A stretch of DNA of 64,000 nucleotides, from positions 8,329,739-8,393,738 of the forward strand of contig OX336340.1 in NCBI GenBank assembly GCA_946902875.1. Reading direction: 5' to 3'. Positions within the stretch are counted from its first letter, which is position 1, and every line of letters begins with the position of its first letter. The notes beneath the pieces were generated by a model that was given only the letters and a program-made list of their open reading frames with translations, was not told the DNA's origin and ran no database searches. Positions 43,391 to 56,182 of this stretch are shown in pieces. The position numbers were made by a program, and so were the translations under genes. The stretch comes from Nematopogon swammerdamellus (lineage: Eukaryota > Arthropoda > Insecta > Lepidoptera > Adelidae).

Positions 43391-46300
43391 TTGTGCGGAG
43401 AGGTCGTCATAATATGGCAGAGGTTGTCGCCGTTTCTTGTAGATGCCGATATGAGACCGCTAAGTGGCCGGGAAGCCCTTGAGTTCATGGGAAGCCCTTG
43501 AGTTGATCGGTAGGAGTTTTGTGACACCGTTTTTCCACACAGATTGCTATTGGTTACTAGCCTAGCCTATCTTTCTCTCGTCTGTAAAAGTAACCTAACG
43601 CACGTAAAGTAAAATGAAAAAAAAATCTAATCAACTCATTTGCACGAAACCAGTAATTTTTTCTAATATTGCACTGGCAGTTAGCCAGCGCAAGATTCTA
43701 TGCTTTGCCATAGAGCCAATTTAGAGTTTAGGTTTCAAATTTAAAAATAATATGTTTATTTCGAATGTAATCCTTGTTTTGTCTTGTCCTAGTTTGTTTT
43801 TGTAAAATATTATGTTCAGTTCGGCCCTAGAGTTCTAAATGTCAACATGTAAACTCAATTTCTAACTTGGAATAAATGATTTCACTTCATCGTCTACCCG
43901 AGTTTTTTTTCTCTAGATAGAGAACAAGAATATTCAGCATTCACTGGTGAAAGTAATCATCAGTGCAATATATAATAATTAATAACACCAAGTTAACGAT
44001 ATCCTACGTTTAGAAATAAGTCAGAAATTCTTCATTTTCTTTATTTTATTATTCTTCCTAATTGTCCCTCTCATTACGTTACTTTGAGTAGACAGTTAAA
44101 ATGTTAGCTCAGAGTAGAATTACCTAAACGATTTCTCGTGCGTTTTTTTAACACCGTAATTTATGATTCTCCCACTCGGCAATTTTTTTTCTACTCTTGT
44201 AGCAAGGCGGACTCGATGGCGGGGTGAAAATAAACGGCGTGATGTTTAGTAACACACTCGTATATTCCGTAAGTTCCGTAACATGTACTTGTACGTAATG
44301 TAAACTGTCCGAAGGGCGACCACCGTGGCGATGCAGACCTTCGTACTCGTTGTTCTCCTAAATAGGTGCGTCGAACAATTTCCAGGGACCGACCATGAGA
44401 TGCAGCCCTGGATACTTGCCCTAGCAGCCTAATTATTGGAGACCATCTAACTACGTATGACAAACTATATATATAGTACACTGAAACTGTATATACTATA
44501 CAATGGTTGCTCGCACTCCTTTTTATGTGAGTGGTTGAACATTTGGTTAGCGCGATGTAGGAATCACGCAGAATGTACTAGCAGCGCCATCTACCGGCGC
44601 GCGGTAGCACGCGCGTGTGGCGGCTGCACGCATCAATGTTACACTCTTCAATTTATATCAAGGTCACCATATAAAGGTAGGGTCGGTTGGCGACCCGTGT
44701 CGCCCACCAACCCCTCCTCCTATTTAATTTACATGTTACAGCAAGGCTTATACTTTCCCTCGCTACCTGTAATAGCTCATTCCAGAAGCGCTGCGCTCGC
44801 CTCGGGGACCCATCTGCCGAAATAGAGCTTCTTTGTGTTGCGTCACTTTCGGTTCACACAATTGGTTTTTCACTGAATACTTGTGAGCGTTTAGTGACGA
44901 ATCATTAGCGAATTTAGTTGCTAAAGCTGAAGAAGACTCAGTAAGACTTAGTAAATAATATAGTGTTATCCTCAAAAACTGATATCTACACCTTGCAGGC
45001 GCTCGCTCGGCTAGCCGGCCTATTCCACGAAGCCTATTGAGTCGAGTCAGCGTCTTGCGCCTGCGCACCGCTCCTTTAGGTGTCGGTTGGGCGCCAGGGC
45101 AGTGTGAATGGATATGCAGTCGGAAGTAAAGTCAGGAATTGAAATAATTAGACGTTAATTTCTGCAGTAATCACAAAAAAAACCGAGGGTGTCTGCATCT
45201 ACACATGCAGCCGTTAAACTTAGTTCGTGAATTTGATGTTTGCGCAGTTTGAAAAAAATAAATCGTAAGATTTTTTTTTTAAATTTGGTAGCTCATATTG
45301 CCCCACCTAGGCTTCATACAAGGTTTTGTTTGAAGGATCGAATAAAGTTAAAACCTGTGTCTGTTAGATAGAGTTTGTCTCGATTATGCAGCGTTAACCA
45401 CTAAAGCTCGAGAGGTGTTTGAATTTTGCGTGTTTTCGCATTTTTCAAAACATGCCAACTTGAAGGGCTGATTTGGGCCAGAAGGGATGGAATGAAAAAA
45501 TAAAAATGTATTACGTATTTAAAGTCGTCAGATGGATCTTCCATCCGACATATTTAGAATTGTTGTACGTAGTTTGGTTACTTTACGTTACTTACCCCCT
45601 TACCCGAGCCCAAAGACGTTTCATGAAATTCACGTCAAAACGACAGATAAAAATAAAATCACCTCATTGCAATACAGCTAACGCAAGATAATAGCGGGCA
45701 GACCAAAACATTATTTAGATAAGGGGATGTATATATAAATCGAAAACAATCTAAGATATAATTAAGTTAATTATCCCATTTGACATTTAAAAAAACCGGC
45801 AACCTCGCACTGTCACTGTCAACGGCTCGTTCACACTTTTCTTCACACGCTACAGTAGCCACTAGCACTACACGTGTATGATTCTATTCATGTCATTTTG
45901 TCTATCTCTAATAACCTTGTAAAACGTGCGAGAGTAACACCGTGTTTTGATCCGACTTTAAGTAACACTATTCAAAACGTTTTCTTCGCCCACCTACACA
46001 CAACGAATGACTATTGTTTTCAAATAAACAGTTTGACAAAGGCTCTTTACATCTGATATTCCAATTAATAAGTATTTGTAGTTAGAACTCTAAGTAAAAT
46101 TGTTAGTCTTGCTCTCAAGCTGTGGTAGGCGATGTTATTATGTCACAAAATACTTGTAATAATATACAAGGAAAAAAACCTGCAAAGTTTCTTACCGGTT
46201 CTTCTTCGTGGTCGTACCAGGTAGAATAAATTGTGTCAAGTTCGAGTACAGTTTATTTCCATATTAATGTGATCAATAAACAAAAAACAAAAGGATCAAA

Positions 46301-46890
46301 AGCAATGCTAGTTTTCACTTTTAAACCGACTCTACAATATAAGGAGGTAATTCATTTATATCCACATTAAAATTTCTCTCCGCGACGCAGAAGTAGGACT
46401 TTAAATCATCTTACCAATAAAACCTCTGCTATATAAAGATTATATTTTGATTTCATTTAATTTTATTGGATTTGTTTATAATCGACGGAAGTATTTTGTA
46501 TAACTTTTTGTCAAAGTCAAATGCATCGATTTCAACAATTATTTTTCTGGAAAAATTGACACATCTACCTCACCACTATATCATCATCGTACCGCGCAGC
46601 ATCCGCTTGGGCGGGCGGCGCGCCGCGACGGCAGAGCGGTAGGGCGGGCGGCGGGGGCGCGCGGTTGTAGGGCGGGCGCCTATGCTCTGTCCTTCATTAT
46701 TCATAACAGCTGGGATATTGATCCTGCAGGGACGTCTCCGCCGCGGGCGGCCGCCTTGTTGAAGATATTGGACAGGACGGCATACCTAAATTTTGTATGG
46801 CTTGAACGACGATAATTTTGAAATCTTGCGCACATCTAGATTTGCCTCCTATACGGTAAATATGTTTCTATATTTTGGCACCTTTATCTT
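43391..46890. other. Unassigned DNA with a GC-rich block
   Basis: No gene recognised. 'cagcgccatctaccggcgcg' at about 44581 is a common lepidopteran repeat motif. A GC-rich block lies at 46590-46770 ('gggcgggcggcgcgccgcga') and could be a promoter region or another repeat. Confidence 0.35.
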
Positions 46891-46894
46891 ACTT

Positions 46895-46970
46895 ATCTCC
46901 ACATGCCACGTTCCTGACAAACCTCTGCCGCCTCTTCCACTCCCATAATTTTTTCATGCATGCTCGTCGG
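46895..46970 (+). repeat. Common lepidopteran repeat ('cctctgccgcctcttccact')
   Basis: Shares 'ttcctgacaaacctctgccg' type sequence with 61330-61430. Confidence 0.5.
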
Positions 46971-47379
46971 TTAGGGGTACTACGCACTTGACCCTTTTTG
47001 AGCACATGCCCGATCATCATCGCGTTTATTGTTTTTACCAATTTATTATAATCAAACATATAAGTAAAGTAAAAACATTATTACTCATTTCTGAAATATC
47101 ACCACGTTGTAGGTAAAAAATGTTTTTTTACACAGTAGTTATTGTAGGCAGTTATACCTTATGCACTCTCACGTGAACTGGCCTTACATGGCTGTACTAG
47201 GTGCTTGTTCAATGCATTATTATTCTTCTACTTCATTAACGCGACACCTCAGCACACGTCACACGCAAACTCATTTGCCTACTACTTACAATACTAAAAA
47301 TTTATGCTAGTAACTCACACACGTCACGTCGAGTCGTCCATTTTTGACGCCGTCCTTTGTGCTGCATAATTTATTTTTT

Positions 47380-47437
47380 ATTTTTTATGGAACCTGGCAA
47401 GTTTGGCTATCTCACCAGCTTCACTCGTTATATACAT
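47380..47437 (-). repeat. SINE family A 3' fragment
   Basis: 'ttttttatggaacctggcaa' and 'gtttggctatctcacc' match the 3' end of family A in reverse. Confidence 0.6.
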
Positions 47438-47722
47438 ATAGCCCCTTACATCTTGTTTCTGTCAAAAGTATACATAAGTGAAGTTCTTCGCTTTGGTCGT
47501 AAAGGTATCAAGTAAAATATAATTGAAGAATAATGAGTTTATTTTTATGGAACGCGCGATATTTGGCGTCGTTTCACCTACAAGTAGGTGGCTAACGATG
47601 TACATGGACATTCTGAAAAGAATAAAATATGAGGGAGTGTTGCGTTGAAATTTCAGCAAGATAATGACCTTGGTTGATTGAGCAGCGCTTCAGCCTGGGT
47701 CACTGTTTCATTAAAAGGTGCT

Positions 47723-48636
47723 GTTGTTGTTGTTGTTGTTAGGTTTGGGGTTGGCTCTAGGCCTGCAAACTAATCCCGCTTGGTTGGGGACCTTCGTGCA
47801 AAACCCCGCAGGCTCCAGCTACCCCAGCCAGCCTATGTCTTCCATGAAAGCCACAAGTCGACCGGGGTGTCTGCAGACCGCCGCAACGGAAGATGGGGAG
47901 CGGAGTATGTCCCTTCGTTGGTTGTCAAGCACACTGCACTCCAACAAAACATGCTCGGCCGTTTCATCCGTCGCCAAGCATCCTCTGCATAGTGGACTAT
48001 CCGTAATACCCATCGTGTGTAGATGTTTATTTAGTGAGCAGTGACCGCTCATCAGACCAACGGCTATTCTTAGCTTAGCCCGGGCCAGGTTGATAAGCTT
48101 CCGAGCCAGCCTTCGGTCTGGTTTAGGAAGGGCAGCTCTCGACTGTCTGCACTCTGAGAGGCCCTTCCATCTGTCCCTGTGTTTCCGTGATGTCGACGCG
48201 TGCAACCAAGATCTCTGTGTGCTCGCTGACGGCATTATCACGGGTTCCGCTCCTATAGGTATAGTTCTGGATCCTCTTCGGGCGAGGTCATCAGCGCTGT
48301 CATTTCCGTCGTCTTCGTTGTGGCCTTTTATCCACTGGAGGATCACCTTGTTATTATTACCTGCAACCTTCTCCAGGGCTCCACGACATTGTAGCACTAG
48401 GCCTGAGGTACACCTCTTGCTCTTCAGTGCCATAAGAGTCGCTGCGCTATCTGAGAGTATCTTGATAATGTACCCTGATACGCCCATCTCAGTCACAGCG
48501 GTTGCCGCCTGAAGCACCCCGATTACTTCCGTTTGGAAAACGGTTGAGTGTGCACCAAGTGGTACTGATCTGTTGATGTTCAGCTCCAGTGAGAAAATGC
48601 CCGCACCGGTTCCGCTGCTTGTCCGTGACCCGTCTG
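47723..48636 (-). mobile_element. 5'-truncated LINE insertion, 914 bp
   Basis: Flanked by a perfect 15-bp duplication TCATTAAAAGGTGCT (47708-47722 and 48637-48651). The minus-strand 3' end is an (AAC)n run (47722-47741 on the + strand as TTG repeats), as in I/R1-type LINEs. The 5' end is truncated just before the RNase H domain. The intact duplication and frame suggest a fairly recent insertion. Confidence 0.88.
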
Positions 48637-48655
48637 TCATTAAAAGGTGCTTCAA
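47819..48655 (-). pseudogene. LINE RNase H domain and C-terminal zinc motif
   Basis: A 278-codon frame; its first seven codons come mainly from the target duplication, not the LINE. RNase H residues are Asp8 (TDGS), Glu43 (QTEV), Asp69 (LSDS) and Asp122 (GNDSADDLAR), with GHNEDD before it, so all four catalytic acids are kept. A Cys/His motif follows near residues 220-240: CRGCLATDETAEHVLLEC. Domain order and the (AAC)n tail fit the I superfamily (R1/LOA/I-like). The endonuclease and reverse transcriptase are absent, so it is a dead truncated copy. RNase H here would remove RNA from the RNA-DNA hybrid during reverse transcription. Confidence 0.85.
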
Positions 48656-48837
48656 TGTATTGCTTCATTTCCTCATGAACTAAAACTGTGGTCTGAAAAT
48701 AGAGCAAAAGTGATTGAACACTAGATTTATTTCATTCTTTACAAAACAAGAGTCAAATTTCAAAACTTAATAACTTTCAACGCAATTCGCTGTCTACAAT
48801 GCCATAAATCATAAATTCTGCCAATAAAGAAAGAAAG

Positions 48838-48915
48838 TTATGCAGTCCGAGACGGGTTCGAACCCATTACCTCTCGCAAATGTGACACGTTTACCGCTTG
48901 GCCACGTGTGGCTTA
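48838..48915 (-). repeat. tRNA-derived SINE head or tRNA pseudogene
   Basis: Reading the minus strand: box A 'tggccaagcgg' and box B 'ggttcgaaccc' are good pol III promoter matches, 45 bp apart. The acceptor stem does not pair, so it is not a working tRNA gene. A 'gaaagaaag' run lies on the downstream side. Confidence 0.6.
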
Positions 48916-49214
48916 TGAAAGCCCCAAGAAGTATATGTACTTACGTAGCACTCGCAAGTGTCTTACATCACCGAGGAAGAGTGTCTGACAGCGGGATGGA
49001 TGAAATGCGACACATTATTCATAGCCGCACTCCTTCGCAGTGCTCTAATTCGACAGTTGATTGACCGTAATACTCGTAGAATCTTAATGCGAAACGAAAC
49101 ATGCATTTTCCCTTTCATTCTAGCCTATATTCCGCCTCCCTCACACTATTTAAGTGTAATCGATTTCGTAGAATAGTCAGCGGTATCCTTATCCTTACCT
49201 TTAATAAAATCCAA

Positions 49215-49416
49215 CGTCTGTTTTCTGCATGTGTGTCTGTCTGTCCGCTTATAACTCGAGAACCACTGAACCGATTTTAATAAAAAAATTAAAAAATTCT
49301 ACGGATAGCCTGATTCTTCCCATTAACTATAGGCTACTTACTATCACGCTAAATGGCTTATGAGGTTAGCAGTGAAGTCAAATATGACAGCGGGCGGAGC
49401 CGCGGGCACAGCTAGT
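49215..49416 (+). repeat. Lepidopteran interspersed repeat
   Basis: 'ctcgagaaccactgaaccga' on the left and 'gcggagccgcgggcacagct' on the right are the two ends of a widespread repeat, here about 200 bp. Confidence 0.65.
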
Positions 49417-52031
49417 GTATTGATAAAATCGAATCAAAAAGGACATATTTTCTCATATATTTATTTACATACCATAATGATTGCATTTTTATTGTAAGTT
49501 TTTGATGGGGCATGTGCCATTACCCAGTGCCAATGTTCAATAGTCGTGCCCCGTCTGCATTAACTGTACGCAAAATGAAAACTATTTCATAGCCGTAAGT
49601 ATTCAGTTCGACACAGCCTATGAAACGCCAAAGGAAAAGAGGTCGTCGAATCATTTTATATTTATGAAAGTACATAGACGGCAGAGCCTTCCAAGCGACC
49701 TCTCTGAACGGAGAACAGTTTTCGACGTAGCTGCCTCGCCGAGATAAGGGAACTAAACTTTCTAAATATTATATAGATATATCTCACTGAAACCACTGAA
49801 AGAAATGTATTGACCTACGTACGTACAATGTACATGTCTGTCTCTATGTACTTTACACAATCATTTTATTATTACAAAATAATCCAGTAAATATTACGCA
49901 CACCATAATTACCACCATTGATAGTACATATTATGTATAGTATATATTTACAGGTTGTCTTCTTTCGCCGAAAAAAATTTGTTTCGGGCACTTGGGTTTC
50001 AAATGTCACTCTAAAATAAGAGGTGCACCATTACCACCACTGAACTCTGAGCAATTCAAATTGAAAAATCTAGGTTTTGTACTTCATTTAATTTATCTAT
50101 CTACTTACATACGTGTGTGGTTACTTCAAATGTATATTTCTTTCTCAGTTAGGGAGGTGGCGTGCCAGTAATCTTTTCATTTCATTTCAATTACTGTGCT
50201 GAGAAATCCAAGACAAGCCGATGCGTAGGCGGCCACGACGTAGCTAGCGAGGATGTGAAGAAATTCCATATTTTATGCAAAGTCGACCAAAATATAACAA
50301 GGGATTCTTTAGTTGAACAAAATACTTGAATAGGTACATACTCTAAAATAATCGCTTATCTTCGTTATAGTATTTCAATCACTTATCGGATTTACCCTAA
50401 TTGTACCAAACATTAAGTCAGAATGCGCTATTTTTATTTCTTTCCCACCTCGATATTGCATATTGTTTATGAGAATTCATAAGGCAGTTTTATAATTCTC
50501 GAACTTGTCACAATTTGTATATCCGGTTTGATTACACCCTCGAAGAAGCGCGGGCAACATTTTCCGAGCTTTGCTCGGCGCACAGCAGATCGGGCACTAC
50601 AATGACATTTTGAATTATATTTATTTTTTGTGAGAACGGATTTTTGAAGTTGTGTCACCTATCTAGAAAATAATACGTTATCTAAATACAAAAATTTCAT
50701 CAAAATCAGTAGATCCGTTTCAGAGAAACCTCGGAAACGGCTCTAACTATATACATACACTTAAACTTAACTATATAATATAACTTATATATACAATAAT
50801 AGCTTCATTAAATTAATAGTTTTTTTTAGGAGCGACATGTGAAGCCGAGCCAGCCAGAAGGTGTCTAACTACGCCCATGGACATTCGGTCGTACGCGGGG
50901 GTTGCGAATGTTTAGTGAGTTACAGTTAACGAAAATACAGTTTGAGGTGAAGATTAACAATTTTCCTGAAAATTCTGACTAGACAAGATAAAACCTAATA
51001 ATTGGCAGAAGGCAATATGAAATTACTTTAGTTGGAATAAATTGATGGTCTGACTACACACATCTATGAACCCGCTATTATTTCTATTAGTTTCCTTCCC
51101 CGCCCCTATCGAGGGATATGTGCGGGAAGCCCTTCTACGTTATTCGTATCTATGAGATTCAGAATCAGACTATACAATTACATTAACTTTGGGGTTATCG
51201 AAAAGTGATTTTGCTCGAATAACATTCGAACTCTTAGGACATAACAAGAATAATGTACAAGTGGTTCTCAGCAGGGCTTAGTTTACTAAGGACACAGTTT
51301 GAAATTCCAAAAAGTTATTGCACTGGTAAATTGATTTATTTATTAAATAACAACAATATTTAATAATATGTACTATCTATAGACGTAAAAATAAAGAAAT
51401 CAAACAATACTTATTGCATTGTTATAATAAAAATAAGTTACATTGAGGTAGGAAGCTAGTAGAACGAACCGTTATACAGATTTAAAATAAAAACAGAGTC
51501 CCGCAATATGTTCGTTACTTAAACAATAACAAATATTATATTTTGTGCCCTATGACAGATGATTGTATTTATGTAATTGAATTAGTAGAGCTGTTTCGGA
51601 GTAAGGCGCACGTGCACACACAAACATTCCGGATAACCGAATAAATAACCGGATAAACAAATAGTTCTCATTGCGTTCACCGTAGCCCAGTCCAAACCAA
51701 CACTGTCGACTTCGAAGCTACTTAGTACAAACTGCCGTCCTCCTTACTAAATGTATCTATTGCTACTTGCAAGATGAAAATTCATCGAGTAAAGCTTTTT
51801 TCCCCTAGCTCCCGACACCTCCGGTCACGCCTCAGCTGACCCGGAGGATAGGGGCCCGGGTAGTGCCGCCCCGAGGCGGATGAGATTTCAATTACATTTA
51901 TTTCCCAGGAATAACGTAACATAATGGACGGGTGAGTACAAGCCACTTTGATTTAGGTTTGAAACCCGTCGACGTACACTAGGTACTTTCTCATTCCTAT
52001 AATTTGATTTGATGTATTTCTATCATGGGCG
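49417..52031. other. Unassigned DNA
   Basis: No gene recognised. 'tttcatcaaaatcagtagat' near 50697 is a common repeat motif. A GC-rich piece lies at 51808-51885 ('cccgacacctccggtcacgc'). Confidence 0.35.
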
Positions 52032-52032
52032 A

Positions 52033-52251
52033 GTTTTTTTTATGGAAACTGACACGGTTGGCTACATCTCCTACTACATGAGTGATGACAGCCCATAACA
52101 TTTTGGTGAAGTAGGTGCCATGTTAGTGCTTCCCTACTACGGTCAGGCTCCAACGGTCTAACGGTCACCCATCCATCCTCTGACCGTGCCCAGTGTGCTT
52201 ATGATCCGACCGACACTCGACTGACCGGACCACTGAGCTACCGAGGCTGAC
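52033..52251 (-). mobile_element. SINE family A with internal deletion
   Basis: The head with tRNA box A and the 5S-like 'acccatccatcctctgaccg' are present, and so is the 3' part, but the shared body between them is missing. Confidence 0.8.
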
Positions 52252-52486
52252 AAAATTGCATTTCATCTAAAACTATTATTGCCTTTCTTAACAAATTCAC
52301 CTTTCGATCAGAACAAGGTCTAGCTGGCAGCGCAAAGAAAGTCTGGCATTGTTTCGTAATTCCGATCAGACTGCGCCACGGGTACTCAACAATGTCAGGT
52401 TAGATTAAAATAATAATTAGGTTGAGTTAGTAACAGCGTCAATACTGCTCGTAACTTGGTAACTGCTGATTGGCAGACTTGATTAT

Positions 52487-52684
52487 TTAATTGCACGGTA
52501 TTGAAGATAGGTCAAGTGCCTCATCAATTGAATCGGCCATACTCGCTCCCACACGTGCTTGAAATTTAATTTCATTGCCTATCGTCGTGAAAAAGGCTTG
52601 TGCTTTAAGCGCGACATAAGGAAAATATGTGCCAATTCCTGGTTTTAAGTTTTCGCACAATCGCTTCATTAAAGACAAGCACAT
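52487..52684 (-). CDS. Short unknown ORF, possible gene fragment
   Basis: A 65-codon minus-strand frame with balanced, non-repetitive composition (KAQAFFTTIGNEIKF). No family is recognised. It could be an exon or transposase piece, or chance. Confidence 0.15.
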   Translation of the reverse strand: MCLSLMKRLCENLKPGIGTYFPYVALKAQAFFTTIGNEIKFQARVGASMADSIDEALDLSSIPCN

Positions 52685-53099
52685 ACAAGTTTACAATATT
52701 AATCGTCTAGCTTGCCTTATACTTTGAAATGGTAAAATCGTATTTTCATTCGATGGGTATTCTACATTTATTCATATTATTCATTATATCTTCAGCGATA
52801 TTGGAAAATCTTACTTTATCAGGATTGAATACGCTTTCGCATAGCCAACGTTGCGGAGCCGCCTTCGCCGCGAACAGGCGCCGCGCCTGCTTCAGTAAAT
52901 CATCTATTATGCAGCCGGAAGTAATCGTTTAATTTATTTGTAAAGACATTTTTACGATAGCCTGGATAGCATCTCAAATATATTTTATTGTAAGTTTTTT
53001 CACTGCTCATCATTTGACCTTCTGTAGAGATAATCACTGTCGTTATTAGTGTGTTCGTATTCCATTTAATTTAATAAAAATATATGAATTATGAAAATA

Positions 53100-53310
53100 C
53101 TAGCTTTTGCCCGCGGATTAGTTCGCTTCTCGCGTTATCAAAAATACCGAAGTAAACAATACATTGTTTAACATAAACCATAACACAAAAATTCCCCGAG
53201 GGTGAGGCCGAAGCCCGAGCTATGGTCAGGTAAACTATAAAATATACTTTTTCAAAGGGAATAAGCAATTATAGGCCAGGCCGAAGGTCAAGCCAGCTTA
53301 AATACTCAAA
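53100..53310 (+). repeat. Degenerate relative of the foldback repeat arm
   Basis: 'gcttttgcccgcggattagt' opens it, followed by 'gaggccgaagcccgagct' and 'aggccgaaggtcaagcc', as in the arms at 24455 and 38581. Confidence 0.6.
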
Positions 53311-53609
53311 CGCCAAGGTCATATATCGGTTTTAAGATATTTTATTCATAGTGTACTGTGTGATGCGATGTGATGTGCTTGGTAATTTATTTTATTAATA
53401 GCAAGTACGCTTGGTGATGTACTGCGTGAAGCATTATCCTATCTAGGTTGGCAATGCGTGCAAAAGAGAATGTATATTGCTTATTCTTATGTGAGAACGA
53501 AATAGAACGGAAACCGACCGACGAAACTACACACAGATAGGATACCGGCAGATAGAAACTTCGCGGACGCGACCGTGCGTTTCCTGTGAGCTGTCCGTTT
53601 TGGAAGTGT

Positions 53610-54027
53610 CTATTCGCAGGTATACCTGCATGCAGGTATACCTGCGAATAGCCCTGTCCGATCGGGCATGGCTATTCGCAGGTAAACCTGCATGCAGGTA
53701 TGCAAACTGCACTATGGGAGTTTTCAACGAAACGTAACAAAAACGACATGCGCCGCCTCAAATTAGGTTAGGGTTAAATTATAGAAGATGCGTCGCTAGC
53801 GACGCATCTTCTGTAAATTAACCCTGGTTATTTTTTTTTAAACCAACTCGCATAGTGCAGTTCGTACCTACGAATACCTCATACACCTGCGAATAGCACT
53901 GTCCCGCCTGGTAGATCTATTCGCAGGAAATCAAATAGGACACTCCCAGTTCTTATTTAATAATCTCTGTTTGACAAACTTACGAGTTTTTATCATGATA
54001 ATCTATGTTTGGCGTACCTGCGAATAG
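53610..54027. mobile_element. Nested palindromic foldback element
   Basis: A perfect 42-bp palindrome is at 53610-53651. A central palindrome without loop spans 53771-53824 (25 of 27 pairs). 'actgcactatg' at 53706-53716 pairs with 'catagtgcagt' at 53851-53861. The motif CTATTCGCAGG or its reverse occurs six times (53610, 53641, 53672, 53886, 53917, 54017). The two halves resemble each other as inverted copies. No coding sequence is present. Confidence 0.7.
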
Positions 54028-54204
54028 CCCTGCCCGTCCGTTTTACACAATTTTAAGAAGTACATAATAAATTTAAAGTATTACTTTTCTAGAGTGCTAT
54101 AATTTAGAGTTTCTGATGGATACAGGTGAAACTACAATACTCTTCAAATTACTTCTGTAGGCAGCAATGGCAAATCATTATGAAACTCATGCAATCAAAG
54201 GTGC

Positions 54205-54480
54205 AGGGGGCTCGAGAAACCACGCTCAGTGAAATGCCACGCCAGCAGATATACGGACTCCTGCTGGGCTGATACGACGTTTCAAGACCCCAGGTTTAAA
54301 GGTTCGGGAAACACACTCGCCGGAAACACATGCGTCAAAGGAACGAGTTCGCTCTCAAAAGTTCAATATCAACAACAAAAGTAAGTATGCTGAGCCTGTC
54401 TGCGACGAGTATTGCGAAGATAAAACGCATGGCAGGGAATAATGGATACTAGTTCATCAGAGCAGCGCCCATGAACGAAA
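54205..54480 (-). pseudogene. LINE 3' end, same family as 31595-31860
   Basis: 'cgagaaaccacgctcagtga', 'cgggaaacacactcgccgga' and 'gagcctgtctgcgacgagta' match the copies at 31595-31860 and 42962-43390 on the same strand. No frame remains open. Confidence 0.6.
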
Positions 54481-55242
54481 TAAATGAATTATTGACGTTG
54501 TTAATATATCTGTTATCAACATCCTTTGATCTAGACGGGCAACTGATAGGTTGCCAAAAAAAAATTTATCCACAATGTTGAAGGCTACTTAAGTTATTAA
54601 CATGTTAACTCGCAATAAAGAAATTTTAGCAAAATGTTACATCAACTTATTGGAAACAATTTGTAAAGGACACAATTGTTGAAAACATTTTAATAACACT
54701 GTTATTAGCAATGTTACCGGCGGTGTAAATTAGGCTTTAGATCTAAGACGAAAATATAAAATATTTCATACTTTCCGTGAACATTACACTACGTGAATTC
54801 GGGAACGTCCAGTAACCATTTCAAAATTCAAATATAATTCTCGAACGTGGAATAAAGTCGCTCTCGGGAGAGTCGCATAATGAATACCACCACCACTTCA
54901 AAGTGCGCCAATTTGCGATCCAGTAAGCTGTCCCCCCTCCCTTTGCACCCTCGTACGAGCACGCCGCCATTTCACGATACGTCACTTGGGTGTATAGACT
55001 AAAGAATTTATACGTAAGTACAATTTACTTTCTTACTTACTTCTTATCATAATCGACATATGCACACAATTTTTATTGTGACGGCTCGTAATTACCGTCC
55101 ACAAAATATGTAACAGACAAGTAAATTATTTTATTTGGTTGGTATCTTCGTACTACAAGGCGTACCTACTCTGCACACGCCGCTTCTACCACCTCCATTG
55201 TTGGCATCTCCATCATCCTCATTTTGACAAAAATTATCAGTC

Positions 55243-55326
55243 AGTCAGTCAGTCAGCGTGTAAGCGTCCACTGCTGGACATACGCCTCTCCAATTTTCCT
55301 CCAGTTCTCCCGGCCTTCAGCGGTAC
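55243..55326 (-). pseudogene. RTE-type LINE C-terminal fragment
   Basis: The minus strand reads AEGRENWRKIGEAYVQQWT and a stop after LTR, the typical end of RTE-like proteins. A (CAGT)n run lies at its 3' side (55240-55255). Confidence 0.65.
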
Positions 55327-55343
55327 GGAAAAATTATATATTA

Positions 55344-55415
55344 ACAAAAATTATACGGGGTTAGAAATCCTACGGGTCTGTAACCGTAGGATTTCTAAAC
55401 CCGTACAATTTTTGT
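55344..55415. other. 32-bp hairpin, 8-base loop
   Basis: Arms 55344-55375 and 55384-55415 pair with two mismatches; the loop is GTCTGTAA. It adjoins the LINE fragment. Confidence 0.75.
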
Positions 55416-55449
55416 CCGAGACATCGTCGAATTTATGTATGACGTAATC

Positions 55450-55670
55450 GACTTTTTTTATGGAACCTGACATGTTGACACACCCGTGAAGTCAGCCCAT
55501 CATGACTTGGTTTTCAAATGCCATGTCAGTGCTCCCTTTGGTCGGCTACACTGAACTGAACGGAAAACACGACCTATTTTCGTACCGTTTCGACCGACCA
55601 TCATTCGGTACGGTAGTATCATTCCCGAAGGGCTAAATCCTACCCTACCACCTACCACATTAAGTTTACT
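55450..55670 (-). mobile_element. SINE family A, lacking the head
   Basis: The 3' part and body are present in reverse ('atggaacctgacatgttgac' to 'ctaccctaccacctacc'); the pol III head is missing, as in 5'-truncated copies. Confidence 0.75.
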
Positions 55671-56182
55671 GTAATAGATTAATGAATACTTTAACATGTC
55701 TTAATAACACAATGAATCAACATCCCAGCACTGCACTCTGACTTTATAAAACTAACATAAAGCCAAAACAACGAAAACGTTAATTAAATCGGATCGTAGA
55801 GAGAGCTTCCTAAGACGCCACATCTCTACAGCCTCGCAAGCTCTGTAGCACTCTTGTTTGATTCAAATTCTCTAATCAGCAAATTATATACACAAATTTC
55901 ATAAGCGGATTTCTCTCGCAGATTGTATACGGCTTTGAATATTTCTTTTATTCATCTGCCACAATTTGCGTAAGCTGAAAAATCTGGTTTTGCTGTTCCT
56001 CTGAGAGACAAGACTTTTAGAAATGTCATTCCATAACATTTAGCTATGTAACTACAATGTTAACGTTTTATTGTTAGGCAAATTTTATTATTTTATTATT
56101 AATCAAACAGAACGAATTCATATGACCTACTAGTCTGAAAATCTACCACAAATGCCAAAAAGGTAAAAATCAACTAAAGCGT

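Noticed and set aside
44457..44825. 122-codon ORF as a host gene
   Set aside because: No domain, repeat-derived sequence in the middle ('gcgccatcta'), and no splice or codon support.
48090..48512. 140-codon + strand ORF
   Set aside because: Shadow of the LINE RNase H frame on the minus strand.
48838..48915. Functional tRNA gene
   Set aside because: Box A and B are good but the acceptor stem ends do not pair.
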